Assembly: GCA_963784895.1 (NCBI GenBank)
Contig: CAWATM010000001.1
Location: forward strand, 124,001-188,000
Length of the DNA: 64,000 nt
From: Gaiellasilicea sp963784895
GTDB taxonomy: Bacteria > Actinomycetota > Thermoleophilia > Gaiellales > Gaiellaceae
Direction: 5' to 3'
Shown here one piece after another: positions 33,528 through 41,909 of the stretch. The notes under the pieces are model-generated. The model had not been told where the DNA came from and did no database searches. It was given only the letters and a program-made list of their open reading frames with translations. Each line of letters begins with the position of its first letter. Position 1 is the first letter of the stretch. A program made the position numbers and the translations under genes.

Positions 33528-36500
33528 TCCGCCGATCGAGAGGGGAGCTGTGGAGGCTCCCCTCTCGTCTCTCTCGGGTCTGTCGGCACGTCGACCACTC
33601 GGACGAGGGCGAGGGCGCCTTTTCGACTGAGGGTCTCGACCGCGCGACGACGCTCGACCGCCGCTTCGTCGCCGCGGCCCGACAGGTCGAGCACGTCGGC
33701 GAGCGCGAGGTACACCCGGGCGCGGTCTCGTAGGACATCGGTGAGCTCTGCGATCGAGACGGCAGCACGGGCGGAGCTCTCGGCTTCGGCGACGTCGCCG
33801 ATGCGTGCCAGGAGACGCGCCCTCATGCTCCGTGACAGAAATTGGACGAACACGTCCCCTGCGATCGCATTCGCCTCGGCGAAGCCCACGAATCGAGCTG
33901 CGGCTTCGACGTCACCGGAGTCGAGGAGCACGTCCGCGAGTTGGACGGCGCGCGTTGTCGCGTACGCGTGCTCCTCGTAGGCACTCAACACGTCGAAGCT
34001 CGCGCGCCCGATGTTCGCGGCCGCTTCGAGGTCGCCCCTGGCGATCTCGGCGTCCATCTCCAACGGCGCCAGGACCGCGACGACCGAGAGGCGATGGCCG
34101 AGGTCCTCGAAGACCACGCGAGCGCGACTCATGAGCTCGCGTCCCTCGTCCGCGGCACCGCGGAGTGCGCACAGCGCGCCCACGACTGCCATGAGGTTCG
34201 CCTCGGCCTGAGGATCCCTGGCGCGATCGAGCAGCGCCCTGCAGCGTGCTTCCGCTTCGTCGACCGGTGTCGAGCCGTAGTAGAGCGCCTCCGCGAGCAG
34301 GCCGACACACGCTGCCGACGTCATGCCTGCAGCCTCATAGTGTGCTGCCGCCCGCGTCGCGACGTCCTCGACGTCGCCGAGGTTGCAGGCGAAGAGGTGC
34401 ACGGACGCCATGTTGAGAAGAGCACGGCCGAGTCCACGCTGATCTCCCTCACGTTCGAGCGTGTCGATCGCGGTCGTCAGCGCCGCGGCCGTCTCCTGCA
34501 GTGACAGGGCTCCCGACCACAACGACGTCCGCGCTTTCTCGGCGGATGCGCGCGCCTCCAACCGAGGATCGCCGAGCAGCGAGGCTTCCTCCGCGGCTCT
34601 TGACAGTTCCGCTTCGGCCTCGTCGACCCGCGAAGAGTTCGCCATCGCGATCGCAAGTTCCCATCTCAACTCTGTACGCCGCGGCCCTGCGGGAAGGAGC
34701 GTGACGGCACGGCCGAGGAGATGCACAGCGGCGGTTCCGTCAGCCGACCACCAGGCACGCATCCCGGCCTCGCCGAGTCGCTCCCCCGCGACTGCTGCGA
34801 GCTCGTTGGCATCTCGCCCCAGGTCGCGGCTGTAGCGCACGGCCTGCTCGAGGTGATAGCCGGCGATCGCGTCGTCGCCCGGGCCCTCGCGGTCGATCCA
34901 CGCGGCGGAGCGCTCGTGCAGGTCGGCGCGGTCTGCCTTCGTCAGGCTCGCGTAGGCGGCGTCGCGGAGGAGGACGTGGTGGAAGGAGTAGCCGTCGTCC
35001 CCTGGTTCGGCGGCTGCGGCGGGATGGACGAAGCCGGCGCGCGAGAGTGAGAGCAGTTCGTGGGCGACCTCGCCGCCTGCAAGTGCGGCGACTCCGGCGA
35101 GCGAGAACTCGCGGCCGAAGACGGCCGCGCGCTGGAGCACTGACCGCTCGCCCGATTCGAGCCGGCCGAGCCGGCCTGCGAGAACCGCCTCCAGCGTCGG
35201 CGGCAGCCCCTCACCGCCCTCGGCCGCGAACGACGCAAGCTGCTCGGCGTAGAGGGCGTTCCCCTCGGCCAATTCCACGATCCGCTCGCGCGTCGCGTCG
35301 TCGACCTGAGCAGTGCCGGCGACGATCGCTCGCGCCTCCTCCTCACCGAGCGGGCCGAGCGCAAACGGCTCACCGAGGGGACGTTCGAGCTCCGGACGGG
35401 CAAGGCAGAGGATGAGCAACGGTGCGTCGGCGCGGTCGGCGAGGTAGTCGACCAGGTCGATGAGCGCCGGCTCGGCCCAGTGGACGTCGTCGAGGACGAG
35501 GAGCACGGGCTGCGTCCTCGCGAGCGCCTCGAGCAGCCGGCGCACGGCCCAGTAGGACTCACCGAGCGGTGCCGCCTCGGCACCTTCGGCCAGCGCGCCC
35601 AGCCGCGCGAGCACCAGGTCGGAGTCCGACTCGCCCGCGAGCACCCTCTCCGGCTCGGCGCGGCGGAGGGCGCCGAGGAGCGGCAGGAAGGTGACGCCTG
35701 CCCCATGAGGGACGCAGCGGGCGACGAGGACCGTTGTCGTCGCACCCTCCAGCAGTGCCAGTTCGCGTGCGAGCCGGGTCTTGCCGATCCCCGGCTCGCC
35801 GACGACGGTCAGGACGCGGCAACCGCCGGCGGCTTTGATTGCGGCGAGCGTCTCGCGGAGGCGGGCGAGCTCCTCCACGCGGCCGGCGAGCGGCGCGTCG
35901 AGTCGGCGCTCGGCGCGCACGAGCGCAGCGGTGCGCTCGTCGAGCCTGATCCCGCCGACGCGGGCGAGCTCGACCGCGCGGGTGACGACGGCTCCGGCCC
36001 CCTGGACGACCTCGCCGGTCGCGACGCCCGCGGGCAGCCCGAGCTCTCGCGCCGCCAGCACAGCCCGCTGCGCGTCGTCGTCCGCGGGCCCGTCGGCGCC
36101 GAAGACGGCGACGAGGCCCTCGGGGCCGAAACGCTGGAGCGAGCCGCCGTACCGGTCGAGCACGTCGCGTACCGATGAGAGCGTTTCGTCGAGCAGACGC
36201 CGATGCAGCTCGGGATCGTCGGCTGCCGGCGGCGTCGCCGCGAACACGGTCACGAGCCGGAGCTCCGACACCTCCCGTGCGGGTGTGTCGACTGTGACCT
36301 CTGCGGGCGCGTCGAGCTCGGGAGCCTGGCGCAGGATCTTCCGCTCGAGCTCCTGGAGCTCGGGCTTGAGATCGAGTCCGAGCTCGTCGGACAGCGCGAG
36401 CCGTGCGGCTCGGTAGACCTCGAGCGCCTCGGTCTGGCGGCCGCAGCGGTAGAGCGCCAGCATCAGCTGCGCCAGGAGCCGCTCCCGCTCCGGATGCCTC

Positions 36501-37036
36501 GCCACGAGCTGCTCCAGTTCACCGACGAGTGCCGCATGCCGTCCGAGCCCGAGCTCGGCATCGATCCGCTCCTCCTGCGCGAGGACGCGCAGCTCGTCGA
36601 GCCGCCAGGCCTCGAGCCGGGCGAAGTGCTCCTCGTCGAGGTCCGCGAGCGCCGGGCCGCGCCAGAGCGCGAGCGCGTCGCGCAGCAACTCGACCCGCCC
36701 GGCGGGATCGGCCTCCTGCGCTGCCGTGAGCAGCGCCTCGAAGCGGTTGACGTCGACGTCGTGGCGCGGCACGGCGAGCCGGTACCCAGGCGCCTGTGTG
36801 ACGAGGACGTCCCGGCCGATCAGCTTGCGCAGCGCCGAAACGGTGTTCTGGAGCGATCCGGTTGCGGACGCGGGCGCGCTCTCACCCCAGAGGTCTGAGA
36901 CGAGCCGGTCGGTCGACACGACCTCGCCTGCCCGCAAAGCGAGTGCCGCCAGGAGCGCGCGCTGCTGCCGGCGCGGCAGCGAGATGACCCCGTCGCCGTC
37001 CCTGACCTCGAGCGGGCCCAGGAGGCGGATCTCCAT
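33524..37036 (-). CDS. Large BTAD/SARP-type regulator with AAA ATPase and TPR domains
   Basis: 1170 aa from ATG 37036 (MEIRLLGPLEVRDGDG). Order: OmpR-like winged helix (~1-95, ending PGYRLAVPRHDVDVNRFE), BTAD helices (~100-245), a degenerate class III nucleotide-cyclase-like part (~270-400, with DRYGGSLQRFGPEGLVAVFG but no catalytic Asp), an AAA/STAND ATPase with Walker A GEPGIGKTRLAREL (~425), and TPR-like helices to the end. It is likely an ATP-dependent transcription activator switched by a bound signal. Targets are unknown; the divergent secreted-protein gene pair is a candidate. An alternative ATG at 37072 would lie upstream of the predicted transcription start. Confidence 0.88.
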   Translation of the reverse strand: MEIRLLGPLEVRDGDGVISLPRRQQRALLAALALRAGEVVSTDRLVSDLWGESAPASATGSLQNTVSALRKLIGRDVLVTQAPGYRLAVPRHDVDVNRFEALLTAAQEADPAGRVELLRDALALWRGPALADLDEEHFARLEAWRLDELRVLAQEERIDAELGLGRHAALVGELEQLVARHPERERLLAQLMLALYRCGRQTEALEVYRAARLALSDELGLDLKPELQELERKILRQAPELDAPAEVTVDTPAREVSELRLVTVFAATPPAADDPELHRRLLDETLSSVRDVLDRYGGSLQRFGPEGLVAVFGADGPADDDAQRAVLAARELGLPAGVATGEVVQGAGAVVTRAVELARVGGIRLDERTAALVRAERRLDAPLAGRVEELARLRETLAAIKAAGGCRVLTVVGEPGIGKTRLARELALLEGATTTVLVARCVPHGAGVTFLPLLGALRRAEPERVLAGESDSDLVLARLGALAEGAEAAPLGESYWAVRRLLEALARTQPVLLVLDDVHWAEPALIDLVDYLADRADAPLLILCLARPELERPLGEPFALGPLGEEEARAIVAGTAQVDDATRERIVELAEGNALYAEQLASFAAEGGEGLPPTLEAVLAGRLGRLESGERSVLQRAAVFGREFSLAGVAALAGGEVAHELLSLSRAGFVHPAAAAEPGDDGYSFHHVLLRDAAYASLTKADRADLHERSAAWIDREGPGDDAIAGYHLEQAVRYSRDLGRDANELAAVAGERLGEAGMRAWWSADGTAAVHLLGRAVTLLPAGPRRTELRWELAIAMANSSRVDEAEAELSRAAEEASLLGDPRLEARASAEKARTSLWSGALSLQETAAALTTAIDTLEREGDQRGLGRALLNMASVHLFACNLGDVEDVATRAAAHYEAAGMTSAACVGLLAEALYYGSTPVDEAEARCRALLDRARDPQAEANLMAVVGALCALRGAADEGRELMSRARVVFEDLGHRLSVVAVLAPLEMDAEIARGDLEAAANIGRASFDVLSAYEEHAYATTRAVQLADVLLDSGDVEAAARFVGFAEANAIAGDVFVQFLSRSMRARLLARIGDVAEAESSARAAVSIAELTDVLRDRARVYLALADVLDLSGRGDEAAVERRRAVETLSRKGALALVRVVDVPTDPRETRGEPPQLPSRSAD
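33537..33567 (+). terminator. 12-bp hairpin after the 16-aa ORF
   Basis: CGAGAGGGGAGC pairs perfectly with GCTCCCCTCTCG around a 7-base loop, followed by TCTCTCTC. It lies inside the last codons of the convergent regulator gene. Confidence 0.6.
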
Positions 37037-37043
37037 CTTGCGG

Positions 37044-37072
37044 GTTGTAACACCGAAAACAATCGTTTCCAA
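37044..37072 (-). promoter_or_regulatory. Promoter of the BTAD regulator
   Basis: Minus strand: TTGGAA (37067-37072), a 17-base spacer, then TACAAC (37044-37049) seven bases before ATG 37036. It is the only start in the window where I see a fair -35 as well as a -10. Confidence 0.5.
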
Positions 37073-37122
37073 GGTGAGCGCGCGATGAGCGTCGCGTGAG
37101 CGCCTCGTCCGAGGATCGGGCC

Positions 37123-37248
37123 ATGGGGGAACAGGGGCGCGTCGAGGACGTGGAGGTGCTGATCAGGGAGATCCTGCGGTACCTCAGCTACCTCGACGCG
37201 CTCCGCGGCAAACCGCCGCAACGACCGGCAGAGGAGGAACGGAAATGA
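37123..37248 (+). CDS. 41-aa helical peptide translationally coupled to the next gene
   Basis: ATG 37123 to TGA 37248; the stop overlaps the ATG of the secreted protein gene (ATGA). The peptide is one amphipathic helix (VEDVEVLIREILRYLSYLDAL) with a basic/Pro tail. The Shine-Dalgarno for the next gene (GAGGAGGAAC) lies in its last codons. It may simply set translation of the next gene, or be a small partner. It is divergent from the large BTAD regulator. Confidence 0.5.
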   Translation: MGEQGRVEDVEVLIREILRYLSYLDALRGKPPQRPAEEERK

Positions 37249-38066
37249 GCAAGACACCACTCGCAGTCCTGGCTGGAGCGTTCGCGTTGGCCCTGCCCGG
37301 TGCGGCCCGAGCCGCGCCGGTGAGCTACAACGACCCGGGAGGCGACAACGGCGCCGCGGCCGACATCGGCGCGCTCACGGTCGACGCCACGGCAGACGGC
37401 TTCGTCACGATCAAGGCCGCGATCGCGAACTTGCCCCTGGTGGGCCAGCCGGGGTTCGTCATCGGCGTGTTCGACATCGATCGCAACGGGGCCACCGGTG
37501 CGCTGATGGGCGGTGACTACGTGCTCTTTGTCGACTTGAGCTCAGGCGGCCGGCTCTTGCAGCGCTGGAACGGCACGGAGTACGTCGACACGCCGGGCGA
37601 CACAGTGGTCGTGCTCGGTGCCGGGTCGGCGGAGCTGAGTGTGAAGCCAGCAGCCCTCGGCGGCGCAACGGCCTTCAATTTCATCGTCGTGGCGGCCAGC
37701 GGTCAGGTGGGAGAGGCGCAGATCGATTCGGCGCCCGATAGCGGAACGTGGTTCTACGAGGTGAAGGCGCCAGTCGTGAGTGTGGACACCATCAACGCCA
37801 AGTTCGTGCCGGCCGCGCCGAAGGCGGGCGCCGTCTTCCAGGCGCCGCTCGTCCGGATGAAGCTGTCGGACGGGAGAACCGTCCTTGCAGCGAAGTACAG
37901 GTGCGTCGCCCAGCTTGCGGGCAAGCTCCTGCGCGGGAGTGGGAAGGGCTCGTGCACGTTCCGGATCCCGAGGAACGCCAAGGGGAAACGGCTCCAGGTG
38001 ATGCTCTTCGTCACCTACGGCGGCGTGACGGACGAGTACGACCCTTACGTCTTCAGGGTGCGTTGA
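37245..38066 (+). CDS. Secreted beta-rich protein of unknown function
   Basis: 273 aa with a clear signal peptide (LAVLAGAFALALPGAARA, cleavage near APV). Two beta-rich parts follow: residues ~25-165 contain VIGVFDIDRNGATGALMGGDYVLFVDL, an acidic, calcium-site-like loop, and residues ~175-270 look like an Ig-type or invasin-type module with two Cys. No catalytic motif was found. AGGAGG eight to nine bases upstream supports the start. A perfect terminator hairpin follows the stop. The divergent BTAD regulator is the obvious candidate to control it. Confidence 0.65.
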   Translation: MSKTPLAVLAGAFALALPGAARAAPVSYNDPGGDNGAAADIGALTVDATADGFVTIKAAIANLPLVGQPGFVIGVFDIDRNGATGALMGGDYVLFVDLSSGGRLLQRWNGTEYVDTPGDTVVVLGAGSAELSVKPAALGGATAFNFIVVAASGQVGEAQIDSAPDSGTWFYEVKAPVVSVDTINAKFVPAAPKAGAVFQAPLVRMKLSDGRTVLAAKYRCVAQLAGKLLRGSGKGSCTFRIPRNAKGKRLQVMLFVTYGGVTDEYDPYVFRVR

Positions 38067-38072
38067 GGGGGA

Positions 38073-38104
38073 ACGGCTCCGCGCGGTTCGCCGCGCGGAG
38101 CCGT
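38073..38104 (+). terminator. 14-bp perfect hairpin with TTCG loop
   Basis: ACGGCTCCGCGCGG-TTCG-CCGCGCGGAGCCGT, seven bases after the secreted-protein stop and 27 bases before the sdhA start. No T-run follows, as is common in high-GC actinobacteria. Confidence 0.7.
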
Positions 38105-38116
38105 CGGCCGATTCGG

Positions 38117-38122
38117 TAGCGT
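38117..38122 (+). promoter_or_regulatory. -10 box TAGCGT for sdhA
   Basis: TAGCGT ends nine bases before GTG 38132. Confidence 0.45.
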
Positions 38123-38131
38123 CAGCCCCAG

Positions 38132-39814
38132 GTGGACGCGAAGCACGACGTACTCGTGATCGGCGCGGGTTGCGCAGGCATGCGCGCCGCGATCGAGGCG
38201 CACGACGCGGGCGCGGACGTCGCCGTCGTCTCGAAGCTGCACCCGACCCGCAGCCACTCCGGCGCGGCCGAGGGCGGCATCAACGCTGCGCTCGGCAACT
38301 CCGCCGAGGACAACCCCGAGATCCACGCCTACGACACCGTCAAGGGCTCCGACTATCTCGGCGACCAGGACTCGATCGAGATCTTCACCCGTGAGGCGCC
38401 GGGCGACATCTATCAGCTCGAGCACTGGGGCTGCGTCTTCTCGCGGGACGAGGACGGCAAGCTCGCGCAGCGGCCGTTCGGCGCCGCCGGCTCGCCGCGC
38501 ACCGTCTACTCCGCCGACATCACCGGCCACGTGTTGATCCAGGTGCTCTACGAGCAGCTCGTCAAGCGCGAGATCAAGGTCTACGAGGAGTTCTTCGCCT
38601 GGCAGCTCGTCGAGCACGAGGGCCGTTGCCAGGGCGTGATCGCCTGGGACCTCCTCCACGGCGGGCTGAAGGCGCTCGGCGGCAAGACCGTCCTGCTCGC
38701 GACGGGCGGCGTCGGCCGGCTCTACCGCGCGACCACGAACGCGTACGCCTGCACGGGCGACGGGATGTCGATGGCGCTGCGCGCCGGCCTGCCGCTGAAG
38801 GACATCGAGTTCATGCAGTTCCACCCGACGACGATGTACCCGAGCGGGATCCTGATCACGGAGGGCTGTCGCGGTGAGGGCGGCGTCCTCCGCAACTCCG
38901 AGGGTGAGCGCTTCATGGTCCGCTACGCGCCGACCGCGAAGGACCTCGCCTCCCGCGACGTCGTCTCGCGCTCCGAGCAGACGGAGATCGACCAGGGGCG
39001 CGGCATCAACGGCTCCGTCCTCCTCGATCTCACGCATCTCGGCGCGGAGAGGATCCTGACGCGCCTGCCTGGCTCGCGCGAGCTGGCGATGGTCTATGCC
39101 GGCGTCGACCCCATCCACGAGCCGATCCCGGTTCGGCCGGGTGCGCACTATCACATGGGCGGCGTCGAGACCGACTCGGACGGCCTGACCGAGCTGACCG
39201 GTCTCTACGCTGCCGGCGAGGTCGCGTGCGTGTCCGTCCACGGCGCCAATCGCCTCGGCGGCAACTCGCTGATGGAGACGATCACGTTCGGCCGCCGCTC
39301 CGGACGCGCCGCTGCCGAGTGGGCGCTCGCGAACACGACCGTCACCGTCCCGGAGTCGGCGACGCGCGATGCCGAGCGCGAGCTGAAGGTGCTGCTCGAC
39401 CGCACGGACGGCGAGCGGCCCTGGCAGATCCGCGACGAGCTCGGCAAGACGATGCTGAAGAACTTCGGCGTCTTCCGCCGCGAGGAGCAGATGGCCGAGC
39501 AGATCGAGATCATCGACGGCCTCCGCGAGCGCTACCCGACCGTCGTCGTCGAGGACAAGGGCGACGTCTTCAACTCCGACCTGACCCAGGCGATCGAGCT
39601 CGGCTACCTGCTCGACGTCGCCGCCTGCATGCTCCAGGCCGGGATCGCCCGCAAGGAGAGCCGCGGCGCCCACTCGCGCCCGCACGACTACCCGGACCGC
39701 GACGATGAGAACTTCCTCAAGCACTCGATCTCGCGCTGGAAGGATGGAGGCCCGGAGCTGACGTACAAGGAAGTCCGCATGACGACGTGGACGCCCGAGG
39801 AGAGGAAGTACTAA
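38132..39814 (+). CDS. sdhA: Succinate dehydrogenase/fumarate reductase flavoprotein
   Basis: 560 aa. FAD-binding GAGCAGMRAAIEAHDAG at the N-terminus; HPTRSHSGAAEGGINAALGN holds the His that carries covalent FAD. Active-site segments are intact: FMQFHPTTMYPSG, TEGCRGEGGVLRN, RPGAHYHMGGVETD and the C-terminal NRLGGNSLMETITFGR. It oxidises succinate to fumarate or runs in reverse. It heads a three-gene operon with an iron-sulfur subunit and an HdrB-like subunit; no cytochrome b anchor is present. Confidence 0.95.
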   Translation: MDAKHDVLVIGAGCAGMRAAIEAHDAGADVAVVSKLHPTRSHSGAAEGGINAALGNSAEDNPEIHAYDTVKGSDYLGDQDSIEIFTREAPGDIYQLEHWGCVFSRDEDGKLAQRPFGAAGSPRTVYSADITGHVLIQVLYEQLVKREIKVYEEFFAWQLVEHEGRCQGVIAWDLLHGGLKALGGKTVLLATGGVGRLYRATTNAYACTGDGMSMALRAGLPLKDIEFMQFHPTTMYPSGILITEGCRGEGGVLRNSEGERFMVRYAPTAKDLASRDVVSRSEQTEIDQGRGINGSVLLDLTHLGAERILTRLPGSRELAMVYAGVDPIHEPIPVRPGAHYHMGGVETDSDGLTELTGLYAAGEVACVSVHGANRLGGNSLMETITFGRRSGRAAAEWALANTTVTVPESATRDAERELKVLLDRTDGERPWQIRDELGKTMLKNFGVFRREEQMAEQIEIIDGLRERYPTVVVEDKGDVFNSDLTQAIELGYLLDVAACMLQAGIARKESRGAHSRPHDYPDRDDENFLKHSISRWKDGGPELTYKEVRMTTWTPEERKY

Positions 39815-39818
39815 GCCA

Positions 39819-40919
39819 ATGCAAGTTGCCCTGAAGATCTGGCGCTACGACGCGGAGACCGGCGACAAGGCCCTCCGTGAGTACGAGGTCGACGCGCCCG
39901 AGGAGGCGACGCTCCTCGACTGCCTCGACCTCGTCAAGGACCGTCACGACGGCTCGCTCGCCTACCGCAAGAGCTGCAGGATGATGATCTGCGGCTCCTG
40001 CGGCATGCGGATGGACGGCGGTGCCGTGCTCGCCTGCAAGGTGCGGATGTACGACATCGCGACCGCAGGCCACGTGCCCGTGATCTCGGCGATGGGGAAC
40101 CTGCCGGTGATCAAGGACCTCGTCGTCGACATGGACCCCTTCTGGGCCAAGTTCAAGGCGATGAAGCCGTACCTGCAGCCCGGCTACCGCCAGCCCGAGG
40201 ACGGCAAGGAGCACGTGATCTCGCAGGAGCAGATGGCCGTGATCCACAAGGAGTCGCTCTGCATCAACTGCGGCTGCTGCGTCTCCGAGTGCAACGCGAT
40301 GGAGTCCGACCCCGAGTTCCTCGGCCCGCAGGCGCTCGCGAAGGGGATGCGCTTCGTCGGCGACCCCCGCGACGCGGCCACGGCGGAGCGGCTCGACGAG
40401 TACTCCGGCCAGCACGGGATCTGGGAGTGCACCCGCTGCTACTTCTGCAACGAGCGCTGCCCCAAGGGGGTCGATCCGCGCGACGCGATCGCGAAGCTCG
40501 GCGCCGAGGCGATGCGGGAGGGGATCGACGAGGACATGGGCGCGAAGCACGCTGACTGGTTCGTCCACTCGGCGAAGACGACCGGCTGGCTCCGCGAGAC
40601 GGAGCTCGTCCCGAAGACGCAGGGGATCGTCTCCTCGATCAAGGAGATGAAGTTCGCGATGGGCCTGATGAAGCACGGCAAGGTGCCGATCCCGTTCCCG
40701 CCGCACGTCGCGGAAGGGATCAAGGAGTCGCGCGCGCTCTACGACATCGTCAAGGAGCAGGATCGCCAGGGCGCGCTGGGGATCGTCCAGGGCGAGCGCG
40801 CCCTCTCGCGGATCGAGCACACCGGCGCCGGCGCGGGCGAGCTACCGGGCGAGAAGGAGGTCCTCGACGTCCTGCCGTGGGGCAAGGGCGAGGCCGAGAA
40901 GAAGGAAGGAGAGGCGTGA
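39819..40919 (+). CDS. sdhB: Succinate dehydrogenase/fumarate reductase iron-sulfur subunit, C-terminally extended
   Basis: 366 aa, about 110 longer than classical SdhB. Cluster ligands: [2Fe-2S] SCRMMICGSCGMRMDGG...LAC; then CINCGCCVSEC and CTRCYFCNERCPKG. The second set has the extra Cys pattern expected when all clusters are [4Fe-4S]-type except the first. The C-terminal extension (from ~residue 250) is helical and charged and probably docks the HdrB-like partner. It starts four bases after the sdhA stop. Confidence 0.93.
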   Translation: MQVALKIWRYDAETGDKALREYEVDAPEEATLLDCLDLVKDRHDGSLAYRKSCRMMICGSCGMRMDGGAVLACKVRMYDIATAGHVPVISAMGNLPVIKDLVVDMDPFWAKFKAMKPYLQPGYRQPEDGKEHVISQEQMAVIHKESLCINCGCCVSECNAMESDPEFLGPQALAKGMRFVGDPRDAATAERLDEYSGQHGIWECTRCYFCNERCPKGVDPRDAIAKLGAEAMREGIDEDMGAKHADWFVHSAKTTGWLRETELVPKTQGIVSSIKEMKFAMGLMKHGKVPIPFPPHVAEGIKESRALYDIVKEQDRQGALGIVQGERALSRIEHTGAGAGELPGEKEVLDVLPWGKGEAEKKEGEA

Positions 40920-41800
40920 GGAAGGTCGCGTACTACAAGGGCTGCCTCGCGTCGCTCAGCGCGAAGGAGCTCGACATCTCGACGCGGGCCCTCTCTCCCA
41001 AGGTGGGGCTCGAGCTGTTCGAGCTCGAGGCGGTCACCTGCTGTGGCGCGGGTGACATCCACGAGGCCGAGCCCGACTACTACCTGCACCTGAACGCCCG
41101 CATCCTCGCCTACGCCGAGGCGACCGAGTGCGACACGCTGATGACCGTGTGCAACGTCTGCACGCTCAACCTCCGCCAGGCGAACCACCAGCTCCAGGGC
41201 GACGCGGCGCTGCTCGAGCGGGTGAACGCAAACCTCGCCAAGGTCGGCGTCCCGGTGTACACGGGCAAGGTCGAAGTGCTGCACTTCCTCTGGCTCGTCG
41301 CCGCCGGCGAGGGCTACGACCTGCTGCAGACGGCCGCCCACAAGGGGCTCAAGGGACTGAAGGTCGCGCCCTTCTACGGCTGCCAGATCCTGCGTCCGTC
41401 CAAGCTGCTCGGCTTCGAGGATCCCGACCGGCCCTCCTCGCTCGAGCGGATCATCGAGGCCTGCGGCGGCGAGGCGATCGACTACCCGGCCAAGATCAAG
41501 TGCTGCGGCTTCCCGATCATCCAGGCCCGCGAGGAGACGGCGCTCGGCGAGCTGATCCAGCCGATCGAGCAGGCGAAGGAGGCCGGCGCGGACGCGATCG
41601 TGACGCCGTGCCCGCTCTGTCACCTCTCGCTCGACGCCTGGCAGACCAAGCTGAAGAAGCAGACCGGGAAGGACTTTCAGATGCCGATCCTCCACCTCTC
41701 GCAGCTGATCGGCGTGGCCGCGGGGCTCACCGACTCGGAGCTCAAGTTCAAGCGACACGTCGTCTCGGTCGACCCGGTGCTCGAAAAGCTCAGCGTCTGA
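40916..41800 (+). CDS. HdrB-like CCG-domain subunit of the succinate dehydrogenase (SdhE/TfrB type)
   Basis: 294 aa from GTG 40916 (GTGA overlap with sdhB). Two cysteine-rich CCG domains: VTCCGAGDIHE with MTVCNVCTLNLRQ, and IKCCGFPIIQ with TPCPLCHLSLDAW. This is the heterodisulfide-reductase subunit B fold that binds an unusual iron-sulfur cluster. In Sulfolobus-type and some bacterial complex II enzymes such a subunit replaces the haem b anchor. It probably passes electrons to quinone or to a thiol/disulfide pair. No separate transmembrane subunit is found next to it. Confidence 0.9.
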   Translation: MRKVAYYKGCLASLSAKELDISTRALSPKVGLELFELEAVTCCGAGDIHEAEPDYYLHLNARILAYAEATECDTLMTVCNVCTLNLRQANHQLQGDAALLERVNANLAKVGVPVYTGKVEVLHFLWLVAAGEGYDLLQTAAHKGLKGLKVAPFYGCQILRPSKLLGFEDPDRPSSLERIIEACGGEAIDYPAKIKCCGFPIIQAREETALGELIQPIEQAKEAGADAIVTPCPLCHLSLDAWQTKLKKQTGKDFQMPILHLSQLIGVAAGLTDSELKFKRHVVSVDPVLEKLSV

Positions 41801-41909
41801 AGCCCACGGCCACTGCAAGGTTCCCGTCACCTCGGCGTCTCTATGACTGGAGGGGCGGTTTCGGGGCCGGTGACCCTGGGGGGCGCCGGCCCTGAACATT
41901 TCCTGGATC

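Noticed and set aside
41801..41909. Short coding sequence or riboswitch between the HdrB-like gene and the phosphoesterase
   Set aside because: An ATG at 41843 stays open into the phosphoesterase in the wrong frame; only a GC-rich hairpin is visible.
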